A DNA stretch of 5,467 nt, taken from assembly GCA_938039305.1 (NCBI GenBank), contig CALHUZ010000368.1, positions 1-5,467 on the forward strand, given 5' to 3'. Numbering within the stretch: the stretch's first letter is position 1; the number at the start of each line of letters is the position of its first letter. Under the pieces are notes generated by a model. That model did no database searches. It saw only the letters and a list, made by a program, of their open reading frames with translations, and was not told the origin of the DNA. Of the stretch, positions 1 through 5,125 are shown piece by piece. The stretch comes from an uncultured Saprospiraceae bacterium (lineage in GTDB: Bacteria > Bacteroidota > Bacteroidia > Chitinophagales > Saprospiraceae). Made by a program: the position numbers and the translations under genes.

Positions 1-440
1 ACATTTCCTTCCTCATCAAATACTCTAAGGATTTTCTTAATTGGTCGATCAGTATAATCATCGATTAATCCTTCCTCATATATATGTGGATAGCTCTTCT
101 TCATTGCCCCTTTAAAGAACTTCTGGTAGGCATCGTAATTATGAAGCACATGCAGCAATCGGTGGATAGATTCTATCTCAAGGACATAGCCATTTTTCGA
201 AAGTAGAAAGAGGTCTTGTGAGATGTCTTCATAAGACATTAAGTCAAAGAGTTCGCTTTCTGATATCATCGATACGATATCTTGCACTCTCATCAACTCA
301 TTCTGTAAATCAGTTAATCTACTGAGGTCTCCGACTTGGTTGATTAGCGTTTTTCCGCCTTCTCCTTTAGCATAAAGGGATACCTCACTGAGTATTTTGC
401 TTAGTTCGAGTTGATCGCTTGTACGCTGAGAAATATTCAT
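1..440 (-). CDS. mutS2: MutS2-family protein (endonuclease MutS2), N-terminal part, cut by left window edge
   Basis: The start is ATG at 440-438. An in-frame TAA lies ten codons upstream with no other ATG between, so this start is well fixed. The 146 visible codons encode a mostly helical protein beginning MNISQRTSDQLELSKIL. It has the MutS2 N-terminal pattern: an opening 'LE..KIL.E.....GKTLI' segment, a middle 'LFLLSKNGYVLEIESIHRLL' segment, and 'IKKILRVFDEEGNV' at the window edge, which in MutS2 precedes 'ASPEL'. Full MutS2 proteins are roughly 700-800 residues, so the core and clamp helices, the ABC-type ATPase and the C-terminal Smr nuclease domain should lie to the left of the window. 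In other bacteria MutS2 has been linked to suppressing recombination and to rescuing collided ribosomes, not to classical mismatch repair. The gene lies downstream of the OmpA gene on the same strand, but a terminator separates them and it has its own -7 element. The family call rests on recognised segments, not on an ATPase motif. Confidence 0.75.
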   Translation of the reverse strand, partial: MNISQRTSDQLELSKILSEVSLYAKGEGGKTLINQVGDLSRLTDLQNELMRVQDIVSMISESELFDLMSYEDISQDLFLLSKNGYVLEIESIHRLLHVLHNYDAYQKFFKGAMKKSYPHIYEEGLIDDYTDRPIKKILRVFDEEGN

Positions 441-457
441 ATTGTAATAATCGGCTG

Positions 458-465
458 CAAAAGTA
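458..465 (-). promoter_or_regulatory. Bacteroidota -7 promoter element for mutS2
   Basis: On the minus strand the bases read TACTTTTG, an exact match to the TAnnTTTG -7 consensus used by the primary sigma factor of Bacteroidota. It ends 17 nt before the mutS2 ATG, which predicts a short leader of about ten nt. I found no clean TTG -33 element at 19-21 nt upstream; the nearest TTG is about 31 nt away. The match is to the -7 half only. Confidence 0.5.
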
Positions 466-532
466 ATTGATTATGCTGCTTTACGCTTAGCTATAACAAT
501 GAATATTGAACGACTATAGTTCTGACTAATTC

Positions 533-571
533 AAAAAAAGGCCTGTTTCGCATTTTGCGAAACAAGCCTTT
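533..571 (-). terminator. Intrinsic terminator of the OmpA-family gene
   Basis: Read on the minus strand, this is a near-perfect hairpin of AAAGGC, one mismatch, then a nine-base stem TGTTTCGCA, around a three-base loop at 553-555. It is followed directly by a run of seven T at 539-533. It begins 26 nt after the OmpA-family stop codon (598-600). Strong stem plus T-run in this orientation is the classic rho-independent arrangement. On the plus strand the following bases (TTTACTTC) are a poor tract, so it is mainly a minus-strand terminator. It insulates mutS2 from OmpA-gene transcription. Confidence 0.9.
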
Positions 572-597
572 ACTTCTATTCTCTTTATAACCTAAAC

Positions 598-2442
598 TTA
601 CTGTCTAGGTATCAATGCAAACTCAACTCTTCTATTAAGTGTACGTCCACTGATCGTTTCGTTATTAGCTATCGGTCTTGCTTCACCATATCCTCTATAA
701 GTCATACGACTATCAGCCACTCCGCTGTTCAATAAGAATGTGTAACAAGCCTTTGCTCTTTCTTCTGATAGTTTCTGATTATCAGTAGCTGGTCCTTTAT
801 TGTCTGTATGTCCTTCGATAGTAAGATCAAAATCTGGATACCTATTCATGATCTCTGCTATCTGTCTCAGTATGTTGAATGACTCAGTTTTGATCGCAGA
901 GTTTCCAGTTTCATATTGAACAGATCTCATAGCGATCTGAAGGATGCGTCTATCACTTGCAGAAACCTCAGGACATCCCTGAGTATCCACTGGACCGGCA
1001 CTATTAGGGCATCTATCACGACTATCGTCTAATCCATCGCCATCACTATCAGGACATCCATCATAGATAGACAAGCCTGGTCTTCCAGGACATCTATCCT
1101 GTGCATCTAGAACACCGTCACCGTCAGAATCTATATCCTGAAGCTGCGCTACACTTGGTGTTGCATCATTAGGGCAACCTTTGTTAGAAGCTGGGCCTGA
1201 TTGATCTGGACATGCATCACGACTATCATCTACTCCATCGCCATCTGTATCTGGACATCCTGCATAAAGTGCGGATCCAGCTCTATTAGGACACTTGTCT
1301 ATGTTGTCTGCGACACCGTCACCATCAGAATCTGCATTGTCATCAGGGCAACCATTGTTAGTTGGGCTACCTGGTACTGAAGGACAGTTATCATTACTAT
1401 CTTTTACACCATCATTATCTTGATCTGGACATCCAAGTGTATTCTTTGGACCTAATGAGTTAGGACACTCATCGACATTGTCAGGAGTACCATCACCATC
1501 TGTATCTGTCTCAGGACATCCACCATTAGATGCAGGCCCTGCTACTGTAGGACATTTATCTAAATCATTAGGAATGCCATCACTATCAGCATCGTTATCT
1601 GGACAACCATTATTATTGATGCTTCCAGGCATATTAGGACATTCATCATCTATATCGGATACACCATCTCCATCTGTATCAGGGCAACCTTTAAGTGCTA
1701 TCGTTCCAAACTTCTCTGGACATAAATCTTTATAGTCAGCGATCCCATCTTCATCAGTATCTGGACATCCGTCTAAGCTCTTTAGTCCGGCTTCTTGAGG
1801 ACATAAGTCCAACTCATCAATGATGCCATCTTCGTCAGAATCAAGCTCACCTTTCTTCATTTCCATTTCTTCCTCTTCTTCCATCTCCTTCTCTTCTTTA
1901 GCCGTTTTCTTTCCGAAGAAGTATGTGAGACCTAAACCATGGTGAAGGTTATTACGATCGTCACCTAGTGAAAGTCTAAACTCAGACTGCCATGTCACAA
2001 ATGCTCTATCATGAAGCTTAAAGTTAAATCCCAGTCCAACAGGTATCTGAATATTTCCTTCTCCTGGATTCTCATAGACATATCCGGCTCCACCTAACAC
2101 ATAAGGTACAATCGGGGAGTTATTAGCCATCAAATGATAATTGATCCTTGCATCAATACCAAGAAGATATCTGTGTAAACCAACCGGCTCACCTGTCTGC
2201 TGCACAACGCCAAACTTCAAGGGGACAGCTAAATACACTCTGTCTTGAATCTTCTTTAAGAAACCCAACTCAAATCCTTGATGATAAGACTGGATAGCAC
2301 CTATAGACCCTCCATTAAATGTTTGATAATCTAATAAAAGAGCCTTCACGGTAATACCGACTTTGTCCTCGGCATCTTGACCATTAACATCGGAAACGCT
2401 AATGAAGACTAAGAAAGAAAGAAACAAAAGTAATTTGTTCAT
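598..2442 (-). CDS. OmpA-family outer-membrane protein with beta-barrel and ten TSP3 repeats
   Basis: The 614-residue product starts at ATG 2442-2440; an in-frame ATG six codons upstream (2460) would place charged residues before the signal peptide, so I reject it. Domains: signal peptide about 1-22 (MNKLLLFLSFLVFISVSDVNGQ shortened: hydrophobic core LLLFLSFLVFI); an outer-membrane beta-barrel-like region about 25-178 ending in GLTYFFGKK; a Glu/Lys-rich linker about 179-200; ten thrombospondin type 3 repeats 201-491; and a C-terminal OmpA domain about 495-614. The OmpA domain has IEGHTDNKG, LSEERA, GYGEARPIANN and TLNRRVEF. Asp547 and Arg562 are 15 residues apart, matching the pair that binds diaminopimelate in OmpA proteins. 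The expected role is a barrel in the outer membrane, a rigid calcium-bound periplasmic rod, and a peptidoglycan anchor, giving envelope stability. A strong terminator follows the stop, and no co-transcribed partner is evident downstream. The substrate, if the barrel is a pore, cannot be told. Confidence 0.93.
   Translation of the reverse strand: MNKLLLFLSFLVFISVSDVNGQDAEDKVGITVKALLLDYQTFNGGSIGAIQSYHQGFELGFLKKIQDRVYLAVPLKFGVVQQTGEPVGLHRYLLGIDARINYHLMANNSPIVPYVLGGAGYVYENPGEGNIQIPVGLGFNFKLHDRAFVTWQSEFRLSLGDDRNNLHHGLGLTYFFGKKTAKEEKEMEEEEEMEMKKGELDSDEDGIIDELDLCPQEAGLKSLDGCPDTDEDGIADYKDLCPEKFGTIALKGCPDTDGDGVSDIDDECPNMPGSINNNGCPDNDADSDGIPNDLDKCPTVAGPASNGGCPETDTDGDGTPDNVDECPNSLGPKNTLGCPDQDNDGVKDSNDNCPSVPGSPTNNGCPDDNADSDGDGVADNIDKCPNRAGSALYAGCPDTDGDGVDDSRDACPDQSGPASNKGCPNDATPSVAQLQDIDSDGDGVLDAQDRCPGRPGLSIYDGCPDSDGDGLDDSRDRCPNSAGPVDTQGCPEVSASDRRILQIAMRSVQYETGNSAIKTESFNILRQIAEIMNRYPDFDLTIEGHTDNKGPATDNQKLSEERAKACYTFLLNSGVADSRMTYRGYGEARPIANNETISGRTLNRRVEFALIPRQ
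970..1842 (-). repeat. Ten tandem thrombospondin type 3 (TSP3) calcium-binding repeats within the OmpA-family gene
   Basis: Residues 201-491 of the protein hold ten units of the form D-x-D-x-D-G-x-x-D-x-x-D-x-CP, then ten residues, then GCP. In every unit the two cysteines are exactly 12 residues apart. The distance from GCP to the next CP varies: usually 15, sometimes 17 or 19, because extra acidic residue pairs are inserted in the calcium loop. A non-repeat spacer of about 13 residues (NDATPSVAQLQDI) separates units 8 and 9, giving a gap of 28. The array is also visible at DNA level as recurring 'CCATCnCCATC...GGACATCC' blocks on the plus strand. It probably acts as a calcium-stiffened periplasmic stalk. 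Confidence 0.93.
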
Positions 2443-2584
2443 ACAATATTCTTTATACAACTGGCTGATTGTTAATAGATTGCACTTGCATCTTAAAGCT
2501 TAACATATCTACCTAATTGGTTACAATTATCCAACCTAAGTGATTGATCTGTGCTTCTGAAAAATCGCAGCACATACCAAAGAC

Positions 2585-2592
2585 CAAAAGTA
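2585..2592 (-). promoter_or_regulatory. Candidate -7 promoter element upstream of the OmpA-family gene
   Basis: The minus strand reads TACTTTTG, matching TAnnTTTG exactly. It lies 142 nt before the OmpA-family ATG and would give an unusually long leader of about 135 nt. No TTG -33 element sits at the expected spacing. In an AT-rich spacer such a match can arise by chance. The 2443-2663 spacer otherwise holds an AT-rich inverted repeat and no supported gene. Confidence 0.25.
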
Positions 2593-2600
2593 ATAAATAC

Positions 2601-2630
2601 ATTACATAAAAAGAATTTTTAATATGTAAT
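2601..2630. repeat. AT-rich inverted repeat downstream of the asparaginase-like gene
   Basis: ATTACATA at 2601-2608 pairs with TATGTAAT at 2623-2630. An inner AAAA/TTTT run can extend the stem with a two-base bulge. It lies 33 nt after the stop codon of the asparaginase-like gene on the minus strand, where a terminator would be expected. The stem has one G-C pair per arm and no clear T-run follows, so a terminator role is weakly supported. Confidence 0.3.
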
Positions 2631-2663
2631 TGGCACTGCTCTAACCATTAACATATCAAAGGA

Positions 2664-3170
2664 TCACTTAATCTGAAAATAACCAGTACTTCGATTCTTC
2701 TCTACTTCTTCGACATCAAAGTATCTGCCATTCATACTTATATAGACTCCGCACGGTAGCGCTTGCGCAAATGCTATTGCTGCCCCAAGATTAAAGAATC
2801 CATCAGACGAAGATCCAAATGCATATGGTATCATAGCACCAGTAAGAACGATGGTTTTGTCTTTGATATTCTGGTCTTTCAAGTACTTCCCAGTCTCCGT
2901 CATAGTATCAGTGCCATGAGTGATCACGATATTGTCATGAGGGCTTTGCTGACAGTTATAAGAGATGATCTGCCGCTCAGTATCTGTGATCTTCAGACTA
3001 TCTATCATCATGAGCGTCTTTATATCCGTGGGCAAGTTGCATCTACCTCTATCCATCATATCATGCATATGGGTATCCTTAAAATAAAGTTCACCTGTGA
3101 TAAAGTTATAGTCCTTATCAAATGTTCCTCCTGTAATGAACACTTGGATAGTCTCTTCTACTGCTTTCAT
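2664..3170 (-). CDS. Single-domain asparaginase-like protein (asparaginase N-terminal domain only)
   Basis: The 168-residue product starts at ATG 3170-3168; an in-frame TAA sits immediately before it, so the start is fixed. It matches the N-terminal domain of the asparaginase/glutaminase family from end to end: FITGGTFDKDYN (residues 11-22), MIDSLKIT (55-62), VITHGTDTM (82-90), TIVLTGAMIP (106-115), GVYISMNGRYF (141-151) and VEKNRSTGYF (156-165). Thr16, Thr87, Asp88 and Lys158 fall where the two catalytic threonines, the aspartate and the lysine of the family lie; Tyr21 and Ser58 also fit. There is no signal peptide, so it should be cytoplasmic. Classical asparaginases are about 320-350 residues, with a C-terminal domain that completes the neighbouring subunit's active site; that half is absent. 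The 3' flank shows no frame-shifted continuation and is too short for one, so this seems a naturally short form, not a truncation. Hydrolysis of asparagine to aspartate is likely but unproven. It is divergent from the aspartate aminotransferase gene, with 119 nt between. Confidence 0.85.
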   Translation of the reverse strand: MKAVEETIQVFITGGTFDKDYNFITGELYFKDTHMHDMMDRGRCNLPTDIKTLMMIDSLKITDTERQIISYNCQQSPHDNIVITHGTDTMTETGKYLKDQNIKDKTIVLTGAMIPYAFGSSSDGFFNLGAAIAFAQALPCGVYISMNGRYFDVEEVEKNRSTGYFQIK

Positions 3171-3257
3171 TTATGTCGTATTTGGCTTGACCGGTAAGAT
3201 GGATGCAAAGAAATTGAAAATTGCATCAATAAATCATATATCACAAAAAGGAATATC

Positions 3258-3265
3258 TACTTTTG
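3258..3265 (+). promoter_or_regulatory. Bacteroidota -7 promoter element for the aspartate aminotransferase gene
   Basis: TACTTTTG matches the TAnnTTTG consensus exactly and is followed by C, as in the mutS2 copy. It ends 24 nt before the ATG at 3290. No TTG occurs at the normal -33 spacing; the closest is at 3221-3223. It lies in the 3171-3289 divergent spacer, which must also hold the promoter of the asparaginase-like gene. On that strand only a one-mismatch element (TTTCTTTG) is visible. The element covers the TTG codon at 3263, an argument against that codon being the translation start. Confidence 0.55.
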
Positions 3266-3289
3266 CCGCGTCATCAAAACAAGCACAGT

Positions 3290-4492
3290 ATGTCTCAACA
3301 GGATCTACTATCGAACACTGTACTCAACTTACAAGAATCAGCAACGCTGAAGATGTCTAAAATGGCTAGAGAGCTCAAAGCCCAAGGTCATGATGTCATC
3401 AGCTTAAGTATCGGAGAACCAGACTTTGATACGCCAGCTTTTATCAACGAAGCAGCTAAGCAAGCATTAGACGAGGGTTATACTCATTATACTCCTGTAC
3501 CTGGGCTATTAGAGCTAAGAGAAGCAGTCTGTACAAAGCTGAAACGAGATAATGGGCTGACCTTTGAGCCTACCAACATCGTTGTGTCGAATGGTGCAAA
3601 GCAGACGATATACAATCTATGTCAGGCGATGATCAACCCAGGTGACGAAGTTATCATCTTCACGCCTTATTGGGTTTCATATATTGAGATTGTAAAGCTG
3701 GCTGGTGGCGTACCTGTCCTGGTCGCTGCCGATGTGGACCAAGATTACAAAGTCACTCCTGCTCAAGTTGCTGCAGCAATTACTGACAAAACAAAATTCA
3801 TACTCTACTCTTCTCCAAGTAATCCTACGGGATCTGTCTATACAAAGAAAGAACTGGAAGCACTTGCTCAGGTTATAGGTCCACATGAACATGTGCACAT
3901 CGTCTCTGATGAGATATATGAACACATCGTATTTGATGGTGTCCATGAGAGCATAGCACAGTTTGAAAGCGTCCGTGATCGCACGATTGTCGTTAATGGT
4001 ATGTCTAAGGGGTTTGCGATGACTGGATGGAGATTGGGGTATATGGCAGCACCAAAATTCATCGCTGCCGCGTGTACTAAGATACAAGGTCAAGTTACTT
4101 CTGGTGCTACTGCATTTGGTCAGAAAGCCGCGGCAACTGCTTTATTAGCTGATCCAAAGGCTACTCAAGATATGATGCGAACTTTCTTAGGGAGAAGAGA
4201 ATTCGTCATAGGGCAGTTGAAAGAGATCGAAGGTTTAAAGTTAAGTGTACCAGAAGGTGCATTTTACATTTTCCCTGATTGTAGCAACTTCTTTGGCAAG
4301 TCTTACAAAGGTCAAGTGATCAAGGATTCTAATGACTTAGCGGCATCTATACTTAATAATGTTCACCTGGCACTTGTAGCAGGAGCAGCATTTGGCGCTC
4401 CTAACTGTATGCGGATATCATATGCTGCATCACAAGAGCAACTGGCTGATGCATGCAATAGATTAAAAGAATACTTCGGAAGTATGGTATAA
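3290..4492 (+). CDS. aspC: Pyridoxal-phosphate-dependent aspartate aminotransferase (class I/II, 1-beta type)
   Basis: The 400-residue product has the full length of the bacterial 1-beta aspartate aminotransferases. The start is ATG 3290 (MSQQDLLSNTVLNL). A TTG at 3263 extends the frame by nine codons but overlaps the promoter element. Motifs: SIGEPDFDTP near the N-terminus (substrate loop), YTHYTPVPG, VSNGAKQTIYN (cofactor phosphate region), NPTG at Asn178-Gly181, DEIY at Asp207-Tyr210 (cofactor ring contacts), SKGFAMTGWRLGY with Lys240 as the Schiff-base lysine, PEGAFYIFPD, and Arg375 in CMRISYAAS, the arginine that binds the substrate alpha-carboxylate. All key residues are present, so it should be active, exchanging amino groups between aspartate and 2-oxoglutarate to give oxaloacetate and glutamate in the cytoplasm. 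Some relatives of this subgroup also act on prephenate or aromatic amino acids, which I cannot exclude. The gene is divergent from the asparaginase-like gene. No poly-T terminator is seen after the stop. Confidence 0.93.
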   Translation: MSQQDLLSNTVLNLQESATLKMSKMARELKAQGHDVISLSIGEPDFDTPAFINEAAKQALDEGYTHYTPVPGLLELREAVCTKLKRDNGLTFEPTNIVVSNGAKQTIYNLCQAMINPGDEVIIFTPYWVSYIEIVKLAGGVPVLVAADVDQDYKVTPAQVAAAITDKTKFILYSSPSNPTGSVYTKKELEALAQVIGPHEHVHIVSDEIYEHIVFDGVHESIAQFESVRDRTIVVNGMSKGFAMTGWRLGYMAAPKFIAAACTKIQGQVTSGATAFGQKAAATALLADPKATQDMMRTFLGRREFVIGQLKEIEGLKLSVPEGAFYIFPDCSNFFGKSYKGQVIKDSNDLAASILNNVHLALVAGAAFGAPNCMRISYAASQEQLADACNRLKEYFGSMV

Positions 4493-4501
4493 TCCTATAC
4501 C
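4486..4501. repeat. Small inverted repeat across the aminotransferase stop codon
   Basis: GGTATA (4486-4491) and TATACC (4496-4501) form a perfect six-base stem around the loop ATCC. The TAA stop (4490-4492) lies at the stem-loop junction. GCC-GAT-GGC follows at once and could form a second tiny stem. No T-run follows, so this is not a standard intrinsic terminator; it may protect the 3' end or be chance. Confidence 0.3.
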
Positions 4502-4510
4502 GCCGATGGC

Positions 4511-4972
4511 TTAAAGGACCCGACCAGCATAAAGAATAAAGGGACCATAAACACCTATGTCATTTGAACATTAAGCTTCATGGTCGCGCCAAATGATTTG
4601 CTCAAACCATTTAGGAGAGAGAGGTGCCGATCAAAGATTATGATCTATGGGCAGTTGTTCTTTGTAATTAACCAACGCTACAAAAATGTTTTGGCCTACA
4701 AACGCCACAAACAAGATCATGAACAAACAGATGTTCATGATACTAAATAATTGCAATGTCTTTCCTCCAGCCAGCCAAACCTAAAAAAAGCCTGTGAGAC
4801 ATATGGCCGCATCATAAAGAGAATTGACCAACCAATTAATATGTGCTGGGATAGCTTTATTTAGATAGTCCGTCCGTCTGAGATTCACATGGTCGCCATC
4901 CGCTCAGCCACAGTTAAACCAGATTTCCCAGCCAAATACGCACAATAAAAAAGAAAGTATATAAACCTTCAT
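4511..4972 (-). pseudogene. Decayed gene for a small multi-pass membrane protein, with several in-frame stops
   Basis: Starting at ATG 4972-4970, one minus-strand frame reads as convincing protein for over 130 codons but is broken by TGA (4904-4906, codon 23), TAG (4781-4783, codon 64), TGA (4631-4633, codon 114) and TAA (4571-4573, codon 134). A further TAA at 4511-4513 (codon 154) may be the original end. Between the stops are plausible segments: MKVYILSFLLCVFGWEIWF (a membrane helix or signal anchor), VNLRRTDYLNKAIPAHINWL, a very hydrophobic stretch LFSIMNICLFMILFVAFVG then QNIFVALVNYKEQLP, SAPLSPKWFEQIIWRDHEA, and IGVYGPFILYAGRVL. The pattern of hydrophobic segments divided by conserved-looking polar motifs suggests an inner-membrane protein of about 150 residues with three or four helices. 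I do not recognise the family with certainty. Three different stop codons argue against recoding. The frame is never shifted, so decay appears to be by substitution. Its 3' end abuts the aminotransferase gene tail to tail. This explains most of the 633-nt gap at 4493-5125. Confidence 0.72.
4716..4741. repeat. Ten-base perfect inverted repeat inside the pseudogene
   Basis: ATCATGAACA (4716-4725) and TGTTCATGAT (4732-4741) flank the six-base loop AACAGA. It lies inside the hydrophobic segment of the decayed gene, where the two arms encode parts of 'IMNICLFMI'. No T-run follows on either strand. It may be a coincidence of repeated Met and Phe codons or a protein-binding palindrome. Confidence 0.4.
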
Positions 4973-5125
4973 CACTTAATGAGACAGCACCTTTTTATAG
5001 TAAAATGCTATGATGAGTATTGTAGGAAGAATAGAGACTAATTAAATAACCGAGGGCATATTCTTGGCAATTGATCTTCTTTTAAGATTAAAGGAATATT
5101 TTTAAGGAAGATAGACACTCCTGAA
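4973..5125. other. Intergenic region between the pseudogene and the amidohydrolase gene
   Basis: This AT-rich stretch lies between divergent starts and should hold the amidohydrolase promoter. The best plus-strand candidate is TATTTTTA at 5097-5104, one mismatch from TAnnTTTG, with a TTG at 5071-5073, a 23-nt spacer that is longer than ideal. AAGGAAG at 5104-5110 is purine-rich but about 15 nt before the ATG, too far for a normal ribosome site. I see no gene here. Confidence 0.3.

Noticed and set aside
1478..1735. Plus-strand open frame of 85 codons rich in Ser, Pro and Gly
   Set aside because: It is the antisense of the TSP3 array; its repeats mirror the codons of the real minus-strand gene.
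2443..2460. Six-codon N-terminal extension of the OmpA-family protein from ATG 2460
   Set aside because: It would put MYKEYC before a normal Lys-plus-hydrophobic signal peptide that already starts with Met at 2442.
2513..2575. Possible 20-codon leader peptide on the minus strand upstream of the OmpA-family gene
   Set aside because: It is too short, has no ribosome site or conserved feature, and such frames are expected by chance.
2763..3197. Plus-strand open frame of 144 codons
   Set aside because: It lies opposite the asparaginase-like gene, which has clear family motifs over its full length; this frame shows none.
3263..3289. Nine-codon N-terminal extension of the aminotransferase from TTG 3263
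   Set aside because: The TTG overlaps the -7 promoter element and the extension is unlike the family N-terminus; ATG 3290 fits better.
3136..3360. Plus-strand open frame of 74 codons
   Set aside because: It spans the divergent promoter region and overlaps the aminotransferase start in another frame, with no recognisable domain.
3677..4093. Two minus-strand open frames (3677-4093 and 3868-4062)
   Set aside because: Both are antisense shadows of the aminotransferase gene and lack protein-like features.
4511..4972. Stop-codon recoding (for example selenocysteine at the two TGA codons) to explain the broken frame
   Set aside because: TAG and TAA also interrupt the frame, so one recoding mechanism cannot explain it; a pseudogene is simpler.
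5074..5088. Short inverted repeat ATCTT/AAGAT with a five-base loop upstream of the amidohydrolase gene
   Set aside because: A five-base AT-rich stem is easily formed by chance and has no T-run or operator-like context.
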